64,000 bases of DNA from Candidatus Hydrogenedens sp. (GCA_016125095.1 WGMK01000026.1:1-64000), one strand, 5' to 3'. Shown: positions 33,813-42,606, numbered from the stretch's first letter. The notes: a model not told the origin generated them from the sequence alone. Translations and numbers: made by a program.

Positions 33813-35038
33813 TGGCGGATAGCCGCCTCCATGCGCTCGAGCGCGAGGGCGCAGTCCTCGTACGACAGGAGGATGCCCGGCTTGAACTGGAGCACAGACG
33901 TATCCAGCCCGGCGAACATCGCCCAGAGGCCGTGGTCGTATAGCGCACGGCTCATGAGCATGCCGCCGAAGTCGTCGTTGAACTTGAGCCCGATGACCAG
34001 GCCGCAGCGGCGCACCTCGACCAGCCAGTCGCCGTATTGCTGCTGCAGCGAATCGAGGCCCGCACCCAGGGTGTCCGCAACGCGTTGGGCATGCTGCGCC
34101 ACCTCGTCTCGGCCGAGCATCTCCAGCACCTTGCTAGCCACGACGCAGCCCAGTTCCGCGCCTCCAAAGGTGGACACATGGCCCCAGCCGTCTTCGTGCA
34201 GCCAAGCCCCTGCCTTTGGCGATAACACCGCTGCGGCAATGGGATAGAGCCCGCCGGAAAGCCCCTTGCCCGTGACCAGAATATCGGGCTGCACGCCGTA
34301 GGTATCGACGCCCCAGCGCGCGCCCGTGCGGCCAAGTCCGGTCTGCACTTCGTCGGCGATATACATCGCTCCGTAGCGGGTGCACAGTTCGCGCACACCG
34401 GTCAGGTAGCCCGGGTCGGGCAGGGGGAAGCCGTAGGTGGCGGGCAAGGTCTCGAGAAGGACGGCCGCGGCTTCGTGTTGGGCGAGCGCGGCCTCCATCG
34501 CATCCAGGTCGTTGAAGGGCACCTGCACGAAATCGCCCGGCGCGGGCTCGGAGTGAAACAACTTCAGGAAGCGTTCATCGCCCGCGGGCAGGGCCAGTCC
34601 CGTATGGCCGTGATAGCCTTTGTGAATCGAGACGATGGTACGGCGTCCCGTGGCGTGTCGAGCCGACTTGATGGCGATGTCCACGGCCTCGCCGCCCCCG
34701 CTGGCGAATACGCTGTATTGCAGATCGCCCGGGGTGAAACCGGCAAGGGCCTCGCCCAGCGCCGACCGCTGCACGCTGGGGAAATGATGATTGCCGATAT
34801 CGAGCGTGTCGAGCGCGCCGCGCAGTGCCGCGACCAGTTCGGCGTGCCGGTGGCCCAGGCTGTACACGCCGCCATTCAGGTGGAAGTCGAGGAGTTCCTT
34901 CCCGTCGATATCCCAGATGCGGTAGCCCTCGCGCCGCCCTAGGACGAGGTCGATACCAAGTCCGCCCAGCATGGCGACACGATTCGGGCAGACATACGCC
35001 GCCGCCTGCTTCAGGATGGTTTCTTTGCGCTCAGACAT
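33791..35038 (-). CDS. Class III (PLP-dependent) aminotransferase
   Basis: 415 residues. It has 'VFASGGGEAVDIAIKSAR', 'KGYHGHTGLALPAGD', the cofactor Asp in 'YIADEVQTGLGRTG', and the Schiff-base Lys in 'DILVTGKGLSGGLYPIAA'. The family includes ornithine, acetylornithine and omega-aminotransferases. The 'LGGLGIDLVLGRREGYRIWD' start is of the ectoine/diaminobutyrate or acetylornithine type, but substrate cannot be assigned. Transcribed first, it overlaps the uncharacterised gene downstream. Confidence 0.9.
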   Translation of the reverse strand: MSERKETILKQAAAYVCPNRVAMLGGLGIDLVLGRREGYRIWDIDGKELLDFHLNGGVYSLGHRHAELVAALRGALDTLDIGNHHFPSVQRSALGEALAGFTPGDLQYSVFASGGGEAVDIAIKSARHATGRRTIVSIHKGYHGHTGLALPAGDERFLKLFHSEPAPGDFVQVPFNDLDAMEAALAQHEAAAVLLETLPATYGFPLPDPGYLTGVRELCTRYGAMYIADEVQTGLGRTGARWGVDTYGVQPDILVTGKGLSGGLYPIAAAVLSPKAGAWLHEDGWGHVSTFGGAELGCVVASKVLEMLGRDEVAQHAQRVADTLGAGLDSLQQQYGDWLVEVRRCGLVIGLKFNDDFGGMLMSRALYDHGLWAMFAGLDTSVLQFKPGILLSYEDCALALERMEAAIRQCVSQRA

Positions 35039-35242
35039 GATGGAATCCCCCGACCGCTTTCAGCTGCGTACTCTAATCGGAAGGGGGGAGGAAGGCAACC
35101 ATCCGGCGGGATGCCGACGCCAGAATGAGCGAAAATTCCTGACGACGCAAGCTGCTATCAAGATGCATCATGCATACGCCAAACGAAATAAGTGTTTCCA
35201 TTTCAATGGGTTAAGCTAGATGATAAAATCTATGGGTACGCC

Positions 35243-35270
35243 TTGCATTCTACAGAATCTTTGGTATAAT
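35243..35270 (+). promoter_or_regulatory. Promoter of a candidate small RNA
   Basis: 'TTGCAT' (35243-35248) and a perfect 'TATAAT' (35265-35270) are 16 bases apart in an AT-rich island. A start at about A35277 would place the first transcribed bases at the foot of the RNA's closing stem. Confidence 0.65.
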
Positions 35271-35276
35271 TTAATC

Positions 35277-35413
35277 AGCCCTTGTGGCGGCGACAGACAC
35301 GCACGGTACATAAAGCTTCATCGCTTGCGGAGGTCTCTCTCCCCTCTGCAGCCAGAACGCCAGTTTATACGCCTTTAATCTCCCCCCGATGTCGCCCTCA
35401 CAAGGGTCTTTTT
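35277..35413 (+). ncRNA. Candidate structured small RNA (6S-like rod topology)
   Basis: About 137 bases. The ends pair with each other: 35279-35295 with 35390-35406, 16 of 17 positions paired including one G-U, followed at once by 'tcttttt' (35407-35413) as a terminator U-run. Inside, 35306-35314 can pair with 35364-35370 (two-base bulge). The apex 35326-35333/35343-35350 forms an 8-bp hairpin with loop 35334-35342. A near-consensus promoter sits at the right distance. A long closed rod with an internal bubble recalls 6S RNA, but I cannot show homology. It lacks the SRP RNA core. No coding frame here has a ribosome site. Confidence 0.6.
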
Positions 35414-35441
35414 GTGTCTGGACGTATCGGCGTGACGGGGG

Positions 35442-36305
35442 TCAGGACTTGGCGAGTTGCTCGCGGATGTCCTTGTAGGCATTGATGAGGCTGCGCATCG
35501 CCCGCGCTTCGAGTTCTTCGGTGAGTCCCAGGCGGCGAATGCTGCCGGCGGAGGGACTGTACTGCAGGCCGTCCACGCCCACCCCGAGCCCGCACTCGGT
35601 GGCCATAATCCGTGCGATGTGCACAAGGTCGGTCACGAACACGTCCTCTTCCGGGGCGTTGTCGGGCTGCATGTGCCAGCGCACCACGCCAACCACCTTG
35701 TCCGGAAGTCCCCAGGAGCGGAGCAGGGCGGCCCCGGCCTCGGCGCGATCGATGCCCAGCACGAAGCGCTCCGCCTTTTCGTAGGTCATGCCTTCCACCA
35801 TCGCGCAGTCGCGGATTTCCCGCTGGCACCGCGCGACGATATCGCCCATGGCGATCTTGCCGATGTCGTGCAGCAGCCCGGCCGTGAAGGCATGGGTCGG
35901 CGGAATTTTGCCGAGAGTATTGGCCAGCACTTCGGTGCCGACCGCGACGCCCAGCAGGCCGTCGACCAGCGCGCCGGTGTGCAGGTCGTACCCCGCGACC
36001 GGCTTCGCGGCGATGGGGAAGAGGGCGGCCGCCACCACCAGCTGCGTGATACGGCTGACGCCGAGGAGCACCCCGGCATCGCGCAGGCTGGCGATCTGGC
36101 GCGGCCCGGCGAAGTAGGCCGAATTGGCGAGCCGGAGCGCCTCGGCGGTCAGGCCGGGGTCCGACTCCATGGCCTCCATGATCTGCGGAATGCTCGAGTG
36201 GGGATCCTGCGCCAGCTGCAGCACCCGCGCCACGGCAGCCGGCAACTGCGGCACCGTCTCGACCTGCTGCATCACGTTCTTGCGGTTCTCGTCACTCTTC
36301 GACAT
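35442..36305 (-). CDS. HDOD domain protein
   Basis: 287 residues from ATG 36305. HDOD features: 'QLPAAVARVLQLAQDPHSSI', 'DPGLTAEALRLANSAYFAGP', 'LGVSRITQLVVAAALF' and 'HAFTAGLLHDIGKIAMGDIV'. Unlike the HDOD protein at 17689-18558, this one keeps 'HDIGK', so a metal site may persist. The start overlaps the end of cheD by 14 bases, tying it to chemotaxis or motility control. Both genes could modulate the same receptor pathway. Confidence 0.9.
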   Translation of the reverse strand: MSKSDENRKNVMQQVETVPQLPAAVARVLQLAQDPHSSIPQIMEAMESDPGLTAEALRLANSAYFAGPRQIASLRDAGVLLGVSRITQLVVAAALFPIAAKPVAGYDLHTGALVDGLLGVAVGTEVLANTLGKIPPTHAFTAGLLHDIGKIAMGDIVARCQREIRDCAMVEGMTYEKAERFVLGIDRAEAGAALLRSWGLPDKVVGVVRWHMQPDNAPEEDVFVTDLVHIARIMATECGLGVGVDGLQYSPSAGSIRRLGLTEELEARAMRSLINAYKDIREQLAKS

Positions 36306-36825
36306 GGTCTTCCCAACGTACAGTCTGTTCTTCTCCTGCGGTACGGATGACCAGCACCTTCGTCGCAGGGTCGAATTCCACACTCCGGGCGAAGCGCCCG
36401 CCCGTCGCCTCGCCAGCGAGGGTAATGCCCATCTCTGCGCACATGACGCGCGCCACGGCAGCGTTCCGCTGGCCCACGCGGAACGGTCCGGCTTCGCTGG
36501 CCGCGAGCACCTGGGCTCCGCCGACCAGCCACGCCTCAAGCGCATCGCCCCGGGCGCCGGCTTCCAGCATCGCCTGGCGCAGCTGGATTATACCCGTATC
36601 GGCGTACATGGCGGGCTGTTCCTTGGCCGCCGCAGGATCGGCCTGCGACAGGGGCAGCATGGCGTGCAGCATGCCCGCCACACGCCTCTCGCCATCGAAG
36701 AGGCACACGGCAATACACGACCCCAGCCCGACGGTTGCAAGCCGCGTGCCGCGCTCGGCGCTCAGGCGGAATTCCGCCATCGGCACCGGCAGGCGCGTAG
36801 CATCCATGGTGGCGGAGCCCGGCAT
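36292..36825 (-). CDS. cheD: Chemoreceptor glutamine deamidase CheD
   Basis: 177 residues. The catalytic Cys is in 'TVGLGSCIAVCLFD', the His in 'GMLHAMLPLS', and the Thr region is 'GEATGGRFARSVEF'. 'AWLVGGAQVL' and 'VGQRNAAVARVM' match the family. CheD deamidates glutamines on chemoreceptors and binds CheC. No receptor, CheA or CheC gene is in the window. The start could also be the ATG at 36807 ('MDATRLP'). Confidence 0.94.
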   Translation of the reverse strand: MPGSATMDATRLPVPMAEFRLSAERGTRLATVGLGSCIAVCLFDGERRVAGMLHAMLPLSQADPAAAKEQPAMYADTGIIQLRQAMLEAGARGDALEAWLVGGAQVLAASEAGPFRVGQRNAAVARVMCAEMGITLAGEATGGRFARSVEFDPATKVLVIRTAGEEQTVRWEDHVEE

Positions 36826-36834
36826 GGCAGAGGG

Positions 36835-37728
36835 TTACAGGAGATTAGCGGCGCGGAGCGCGGCTTCGAGCTTCTTCTTCTCGTCCTTGGTCAGCTCGCG
36901 CATCGGGGGCCGCACATAGCCCGGGTCGATGCCGCGCAGGCGCATGGCCTCCTTGAAGAGCGCCAGGTTGCGCCCGTACTGCAGCACGTCGCACAGCTCC
37001 ACCAGCTTCATCTGCGCCTTCCAGGCCGCCTTGAGATTGCCCGCCTGCACCAGGTCGAAGAGCTTCACATACAAATCGCCGCAGACGTTCGCCGTGCCCG
37101 ACACCGCCCCGCAGGCGCCCGCCACGAAAGACTGGAAGCCGAAGGGATCGCAGCCGTTGCACACCTGGAAACCCTTGGGCGCGCGCGTGAGCAGCATGCT
37201 CAGGTGACTCATGTCGCCCGAGCTGTCCTTCACGCCGACGATGTTGTCGAAGTCGTTGGCGAGGCGCATGGTGAGCGCGGGGGACAGGAAGTTTCCGGCA
37301 TTGCCCGGCAGGTTGTAGAGCACAATCGGGAAGCCCTTCATCGCGGTGGCGATTTTGGCGTAGTAGTTGTAGATTGCCTCGTCGTCGTAGCGATAGAAGA
37401 ACGGCGTGATGATGCCGGCCGCGCTCGCGCCGGCCTTGGCCGCATGCTCGGTCAGCTGCAGCGTCGTCCAGTATTCCGCCGCGCCGGTCTGCGCGATGAT
37501 GCTCACCCGCTTTCCTGCCGTCTCGATCACTTCTTCCAGCAGGCCCTCGCGCTCCTCGGGCGTCAGCAGGAAGCCCTCGCCGGTCGTGCCGCAAACGAAC
37601 AGGCCCTTGGCACCGAAGCCGATCAGCCGCTCGACGACGGGGCCGACCTTGGCGTAATCGACTTGTTCGCCGTCCTTCGTGAACGGGGTAACCATGGCGG
37701 GAATGATGCCGTTGAGCTTGAAGCGCAT
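36835..37728 (-). CDS. DapA/NanA-family class I aldolase
   Basis: 297 residues. It begins 'LNGIIPAMVTPFTKDGEQVD', with 'GLFVCGTTGEGFLLTPEER', the conserved Tyr in 'VLYNLPGNAG' and the Schiff-base Lys in 'IVGVKDSSGDMSHL'. The family includes dihydrodipicolinate synthase, N-acetylneuraminate lyase and KDG aldolase. A sialidase-like protein lies about 3.5 kb away, so an N-acetylneuraminate or keto-sugar-acid lyase is possible, but residues alone do not settle it. It sits nine bases upstream of cheD, so the three may share a transcript. Confidence 0.88.
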   Translation of the reverse strand: MRFKLNGIIPAMVTPFTKDGEQVDYAKVGPVVERLIGFGAKGLFVCGTTGEGFLLTPEEREGLLEEVIETAGKRVSIIAQTGAAEYWTTLQLTEHAAKAGASAAGIITPFFYRYDDEAIYNYYAKIATAMKGFPIVLYNLPGNAGNFLSPALTMRLANDFDNIVGVKDSSGDMSHLSMLLTRAPKGFQVCNGCDPFGFQSFVAGACGAVSGTANVCGDLYVKLFDLVQAGNLKAAWKAQMKLVELCDVLQYGRNLALFKEAMRLRGIDPGYVRPPMRELTKDEKKKLEAALRAANLL

Positions 37729-37810
37729 GCGTAGCCTTTCGAGGGTAGAAGGGGAGATTCAGGCGTACAGTTTGAATAAAGCGGGCCGGGACTATCAAAC
37801 TGGCGGCAAC

Positions 37811-40800
37811 ATGAAGCGCGCGCAGCAGAAGTACGTCCGTGCATGGGGGAGCCGCCTGGCCTGGGCGGCGCTGCTCCTGAGTGCCCTCGAGGCCGGGGCC
37901 GCCCTCCTTCAGCCGGGCGTGCCGCCGGTACCGTGGACGCTTCCGGCCGCAGGCGATGCGCCCCATGTGGTGTTCTTTCTGCCCGAGTTTACCCGCGAGG
38001 ACGTGGCCACCCTGACTGCCGCCAGCGACCTGGCAGCCGAAGTTGTGGGCCTGTGGGATCGCGGCCATCCGGGATTCGACCCGGCCGTACATCTTGGGGC
38101 CGACGAGTCCCGCTCGGCGGAGGCGGTCGAGCGCCGGATGCTCGAAGCCTTGTCTGCGAAGCGCCTCGAGGTTATCGCATTGGCGAACCTCGCGCCGACC
38201 GCGCTACCGGACTCGGTGCAGGCGCAGATTGCCGCGCGCGTGCGCGAGGGCAAGGGGCTGATACTCACCTATACGGAAGCCCCGCCGAATGGTCCACTCG
38301 GCGCGCTACTGGCCGAAGCCGCGCCGCCCGAGGAAGCGCCTGCCGTGCTCGAGGGGCTGCCCGCCTGCGATGCCCCCGGCGGCACGGAATTGGCGAACCA
38401 TGTGACGTTTTTGAACGCCGGGGACGGACGTGTCGCCCTGGTGCGGTATCCGGGCGACGTGCCGGCCTTCCATGCACTGTGGCCTCCGGGAGAAATCCGC
38501 GTGGGCGCCGACCCGCATCATGACGCCCATGCCACGGCCTTCTACGAGCGGCTGATACAATGGGCCTCCGGGAAGAATCGCAGCCCACGCATCTCCGGCA
38601 TCCAGGACGTATCGCCGGAAGGCCCGAACGAGATGGAGATTCCGCCGGAACTGACCGAGGCCTTCGTGGAATCCATGCGCGACAGCGCTGTGGCCCAGCC
38701 ACTGCGTCGTGTGCAGATTGATTTCGTGGAGCCGCTGGAGCGCGGCACGACGATTCAGGTGCGCGTGCGCAAGGCCGGCATCGCCGGGCCCGGCTACCAG
38801 ACCGAAGATTCGCTGGGCAAGGGCGCCGAGTGGTACCAGGCGCAGCTGCTCATGGGCGCGGGCGAATATTGGGTCGACGCCAAGTTGCTGCACAAAGGCA
38901 AGGTGGAGGATTGGTACAGCGAGCAGGTGACCATCGACTCCTGGCCGGAGATCACCACGCTGACGCCCGACCGGCAGTACCTGGATCGGAACGACACGCT
39001 GGCCCTGTCCATCGGCATGCGGCCCGTCTACAGCACGCACCGCCAGGCGACGGTCTATGTGCGGGCGATCGATACTCTGGGGCGCATGGCGGGGCAGGCC
39101 ATGCAGGAGTTTAACAACGAGGGCGGCGAGGCCGTCGTGCGGCTGCACCTCGCCGACCTGATCGCACCGTTCCTTCGGATAGAGGTGCTCGCGGTCGATG
39201 GACCGCCGCGCATGCTGACTTCGTGGGATCGGTTCGCGGGCGACAACCGCGTACTGTATTTCCCCGTGCGCGTCGAACCCGAGGCGCCGCCGCTCGGATT
39301 CGGCATTATCGACACGCGACCGGCCGAGCCGAACGATCTGGCTTATTGGCGGCGTCTGCACGCGCTGGGCGCCAGCGCGGTGATGGCGGGCGGCGGACGC
39401 GCAGGGCAACTGGCCGCCGCCGATGCGGGACTACGGGCCGTGCCGCTCGTGGCCTCCTATGCCGCAGCAACCGCGGTGAACGGCGACATTCGTGTCCCCG
39501 GCCTGCATGATTCCATTTATCGAGGCAACGAGGAAGAACGCCTGCTCGACGAGGTGCTGGTGCACTACGCGGGCGGCGGTCAGGCCTATTCGCTGGGCAA
39601 TCCCGCCCTCATCATCGCCAGCGAAGAAAACGTCTGCCAATCCGAGGAAACGCAGTCGGCCTTCCGCATCTGGCAGCACGCGAATGCCGCCGCCTGGCCG
39701 TGGGACGAGACTGATGCGACGGTCAGTTTCGCACGCTTCCGGCTGTTTATGGAGGATTCCTTCGCGGAATTTCTCGGCACCATGCGCGGGCACCTGCGCG
39801 CGGTGGACTCGGCGGCGCAGGTGGGACTGCGCGCGGAACCCCGCAGCGTGTTCCGGGGCTACAACTGGCCGGACCTGCTGGGCAGGTTGGACTATGTGGC
39901 TTCGGACATGGAAGCGCTGTTGCCGTGGCGGCTGAGTTCGTATCAGCCCCGCGCCGGCCTCACGGGGCCGGTGCTGACGTCGGACGAGTGGGGTATGGAC
40001 GCCGAGCAGGCGGCCTGGTGGCCGCGCTTTGCCGCGATGGCCGGGCTGCAAACCCTCTGGCTGGATACCCCGGCCGGCAATGCGACCTCATCGCCTGCGG
40101 TGCCCGTGCTGCATGGCGCGGGCGATCCGGACGCCCGGTTCGCCGCGTTCGCCGAGGCGCTGCAAACCGCCAATGCCGGTTTTGCGCGGCTGTTGGCGCA
40201 GGCCCAGCCCGTGTTGTCGCCGGTGGTGCTGCTCGACAGCCGTTATACGCAGCTCGCGCTTCATGCCGAGGCCGGGGGCTATGGCGCCCTGGATGACGCC
40301 ATGCGTGATGCTACGGCCCTGCTGATCGGGTGGGGACAGTTCCCGCGCTATCTCGACGAGCAGGCGCTGGTAACGGAAGCCCGCGTGGATGCCAAGGTTG
40401 TGTTGCTACCCGCCGGTATCCGGCTCACGCCGCCCGTCCGCATGTCGCTCGAGCGCTTCGCCTCGGCCGGGGGACGCGTGTGGGCGCTCGGCGTTGTGCT
40501 CGACGAGCATGGCGCGCCCATGGCCCTGGCGGAATCGTGGACGAGCATCGAGGCCATGCCGCGCAACGAGATTGTCGATGCCCTGTACGACGCCGGGGTC
40601 GAGCCGGCCTGGCCGCTCGAACGCGAGTACCTGACTGAAGCGCCCGACGGTATCCTCTACCGCGCCTATACGGTGGGCGATGCCCGGATCTACGCTGCCA
40701 TTCCGGCCGCGCCCGAGGCCTCGCGCGGCAGTCGGGTGCCGGTGCGATTCGCGGAGGAGGCCGTCGTGTTCGACCGCACGGGCGGGGAAGAAGTGCGACG

Positions 40801-41194
40801 TCCCCGCAAGGCCTCGGTACAGGTCTCGCCCGAGTTGCCCGGACTGCTCGCCGAACTCCGCTACCACGTCTTGTCCGTCGAAGTGGTGACACCCGAGCTG
40901 GTCGCGGCGGGCGACCGGTTAAGCTTTACCTGTCATGTGCGCACCGATGCCCTGGGCAATGGCGCGCATCCGCTGCGCATCACCCTGCACCCGCCGCATG
41001 GGGAACCCATCGCCGGGGGCGAGCGCGTGGTGACGGCCAAGGGCGGCACGGCGCAGGGCTATTTCCCGACGGCCGCCAACATGATACCCGGCGCCTACGT
41101 GGTCGAGGCGACGGACCTGCTCACGGGCGTTTCGGGCGAGGCCCGCCTTGAGGTCGTGTTGTCGGGCAACCCCGGGATGCAGCTGGTGCCGTAG
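37811..41194 (+). CDS. Large secreted protein of unknown function (glycoside hydrolase-like layout)
   Basis: 1127 residues from ATG 37811, with a signal peptide ('LAWAALLLSALEAGAALL'). The first 200 residues look like a Rossmann or amidotransferase-like fold; residues about 230-500 are beta-sandwich repeats ('TTIQVRVRKAGIAGPGYQTE', 'ALSIGMRPVYSTHRQATVYV'). A central TIM-barrel-like part contains 'VLTSDEWGMDAEQAAWWPRF' and 'YNWPDLLGRLDYVASDMEA', reminiscent of GH42-type beta-galactosidases. An amidotransferase-like segment ('KVVLLPAGIRLTPPVRMSLE') and a C-terminal beta-sandwich follow. A carbohydrate role is an inference. It converges on the sialidase-like gene with a three-base gap. Confidence 0.7.
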   Translation: MKRAQQKYVRAWGSRLAWAALLLSALEAGAALLQPGVPPVPWTLPAAGDAPHVVFFLPEFTREDVATLTAASDLAAEVVGLWDRGHPGFDPAVHLGADESRSAEAVERRMLEALSAKRLEVIALANLAPTALPDSVQAQIAARVREGKGLILTYTEAPPNGPLGALLAEAAPPEEAPAVLEGLPACDAPGGTELANHVTFLNAGDGRVALVRYPGDVPAFHALWPPGEIRVGADPHHDAHATAFYERLIQWASGKNRSPRISGIQDVSPEGPNEMEIPPELTEAFVESMRDSAVAQPLRRVQIDFVEPLERGTTIQVRVRKAGIAGPGYQTEDSLGKGAEWYQAQLLMGAGEYWVDAKLLHKGKVEDWYSEQVTIDSWPEITTLTPDRQYLDRNDTLALSIGMRPVYSTHRQATVYVRAIDTLGRMAGQAMQEFNNEGGEAVVRLHLADLIAPFLRIEVLAVDGPPRMLTSWDRFAGDNRVLYFPVRVEPEAPPLGFGIIDTRPAEPNDLAYWRRLHALGASAVMAGGGRAGQLAAADAGLRAVPLVASYAAATAVNGDIRVPGLHDSIYRGNEEERLLDEVLVHYAGGGQAYSLGNPALIIASEENVCQSEETQSAFRIWQHANAAAWPWDETDATVSFARFRLFMEDSFAEFLGTMRGHLRAVDSAAQVGLRAEPRSVFRGYNWPDLLGRLDYVASDMEALLPWRLSSYQPRAGLTGPVLTSDEWGMDAEQAAWWPRFAAMAGLQTLWLDTPAGNATSSPAVPVLHGAGDPDARFAAFAEALQTANAGFARLLAQAQPVLSPVVLLDSRYTQLALHAEAGGYGALDDAMRDATALLIGWGQFPRYLDEQALVTEARVDAKVVLLPAGIRLTPPVRMSLERFASAGGRVWALGVVLDEHGAPMALAESWTSIEAMPRNEIVDALYDAGVEPAWPLEREYLTEAPDGILYRAYTVGDARIYAAIPAAPEASRGSRVPVRFAEEAVVFDRTGGEEVRRPRKASVQVSPELPGLLAELRYHVLSVEVVTPELVAAGDRLSFTCHVRTDALGNGAHPLRITLHPPHGEPIAGGERVVTAKGGTAQGYFPTAANMIPGAYVVEATDLLTGVSGEARLEVVLSGNPGMQLVP

Positions 41195-41197
41195 CCG

Positions 41198-42529
41198 TTA
41201 TGGGGCGGCTGGGGCTTCCGGTGCCGCAGCCTCCGCCGGGGCGGTTTCCGCGGGCGCTTCTACCGGAGCGTCCGCCGGGGGGGCAGCCGGGGCTGCCTCG
41301 GCCGGTACCTCGGCAGGCGCCTCGGCAACAGGCGCTTCTTCGGCCGGGACCGGCGCTTCCATGATCCACTCTTCGTTGAAGCGCGCGTGCTTGATAGTCT
41401 TGCCGGTCACGTCCTTGCGGTCGAAGGTATAGGTCGCGTGGATGGCGCCGTCCTTGGCGATCATCAGGCCGGGGTAAGAGAAGCCGCCCTGCTCAGGCTC
41501 GACTTCCTCCAGCGGGCGCGCCCACTTCCAGGTCTCGCCCTCGTCGTCCGAGAGGTGCACGTTGAGCCGGTGGCGTCCCTTGATCAGGTCGTTGTTCACG
41601 AGAATCCAGTGACCGCTCGGCAGCGCGAGGGCCGCGACGCTCGCGCCGCTGTCGCGGATGTCGAGCATGTCCACGTTCGACCAGGTCTCGCCGTTGTCCG
41701 TCGAGGTGGCGCGGCGCACGTAGTTGGGGATGCCGTTGTCGCGCATATACGCCACGATGGTGCCGTCTTTCTTCTGCACGAAGGCCGGCTGCACATTGCC
41801 GATGTTGATGGCCTTCGGGTCGAGGATGGGGTGGCTGCAGTGCCAGGTCGCCCCGAAGTCGTCGGTGTAGGCGGCCAGCGAGCAGTTGAACACATCCGAG
41901 TACAGCCCCAGCAGCATGCGGTTGCTCTGGGTCATGATGGGGGCGATGCGCGTCATCCAGCCCAGGCGCCGCTGCAGCTTGTCGTTGGCGGCCACATAGC
42001 CGAATTCCAGTTCCTTGGCCAGGTCGGGGCTGGCTTCGAGAAACGCCCCCAGGGTCTCCTTGGCGTTGTCGAGCATGGCGATGAAGGGCTCTTCGAGGTT
42101 CTGCGGGCGCGTGTGAATGACGTCTTGCCACTGCCACCGGGGCGCGCCTTCCTCGAGGTAGTCGGTCGTCTTGCGGAGCTTGAGCAGCGAGCTGCCCCAC
42201 TCGTTGGACTGCACGGCGATCCAGAACAGCCAGAGCGTGCCCTGCGGGTCGAGGAAGAGCACAGGGTTGCAGTCGGGCAGGTCCTGGCTGTCGGCCATGA
42301 GGAACACTTCGGACCATACGCCATCGCGCTTGCGGGCGCCCTGCACCACCACGTCGTCGGCGGTGCGCTCGCCCGAGCCGTGGAACCACGCCGCCAGCAG
42401 ATCGCCGTTGGGCAGCTCGACGATGCTCGATCCGTGGCTGTGCTTCTCCAGCGGCGGGAAGATGTATTCCGCCTCATACTCCGGGGCCGCCAGGGCGCTC
42501 ATCGTCAGGGCAAGGGCGAATGCCAGCAT
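41198..42529 (-). CDS. Sialidase-like BNR/Asp-box exoenzyme with Ala-Pro-Glu-rich tail
   Basis: 443 residues with signal peptide 'MLAFALALTMSALAAPEYEA'. A six-bladed propeller is indicated by Asp-boxes 'YTDDFGATW', 'STDNGETWS' and 'SDDEGETWKW', plus 'SHGSSIVELPNGDLLAAWFH', the BNR_2-type first blade. No 'FRIP/YRIP' Arg motif is seen, so true neuraminidase activity is uncertain. The final 50 or so residues (about 392-443) are an Ala/Pro/Glu low-complexity tail, likely a wall- or surface-spanning linker. Confidence 0.8.
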   Translation of the reverse strand: MLAFALALTMSALAAPEYEAEYIFPPLEKHSHGSSIVELPNGDLLAAWFHGSGERTADDVVVQGARKRDGVWSEVFLMADSQDLPDCNPVLFLDPQGTLWLFWIAVQSNEWGSSLLKLRKTTDYLEEGAPRWQWQDVIHTRPQNLEEPFIAMLDNAKETLGAFLEASPDLAKELEFGYVAANDKLQRRLGWMTRIAPIMTQSNRMLLGLYSDVFNCSLAAYTDDFGATWHCSHPILDPKAINIGNVQPAFVQKKDGTIVAYMRDNGIPNYVRRATSTDNGETWSNVDMLDIRDSGASVAALALPSGHWILVNNDLIKGRHRLNVHLSDDEGETWKWARPLEEVEPEQGGFSYPGLMIAKDGAIHATYTFDRKDVTGKTIKHARFNEEWIMEAPVPAEEAPVAEAPAEVPAEAAPAAPPADAPVEAPAETAPAEAAAPEAPAAP

Positions 42530-42570
42530 GGGGAAGTCCTCCTTCGGTGTCGGGCAGCGAACATAGCACG

Positions 42571-42606
42571 AAAAGAAAACGCCGCACCAGCCTCAGCCGG
42601 TGCGGC
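42571..42606 (-). terminator. Rho-independent terminator
   Basis: Perfect 8-bp stem 'gccgcacc'/'ggtgcggc' (42581-42588 with 42599-42606). Read on the reverse strand it is followed by a T-rich run ('gttttctttt'), so it ends the transcript of the 42628-44415 gene. Confidence 0.8.

Larger units (their letters stand above)
35039..35441. other. 403-bp AT-rich intergenic region holding the small RNA
   Basis: This gap between two reverse-strand genes is clearly more AT-rich than the rest of the window, chiefly 35150-35280. Beyond the RNA (35277-35413) and its promoter I see no gene. The left part (35039-35240) should contain the promoter of the aminotransferase gene. Confidence 0.6.

Noticed and set aside
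35277..35413. Identification of the RNA as SRP RNA, tmRNA or RNase P
   Set aside because: The SRP core is absent, the length is too short for tmRNA or RNase P, and none of their conserved cores is visible. 6S is only a resemblance in shape.
35282..35485. 67-residue open frame in the AT-rich gap
   Set aside because: Overlaps the structured RNA stems, starts with a poor codon context and crosses into the HDOD gene end.
36124..37734. 536-residue forward frame over cheD and the aldolase
   Set aside because: Antisense to three genes with intact catalytic motifs.
41198..42529. Confident call of true neuraminidase
   Set aside because: Asp-boxes are present but the FRIP/YRIP Arg motif is not, so only 'sialidase-like' is claimed.
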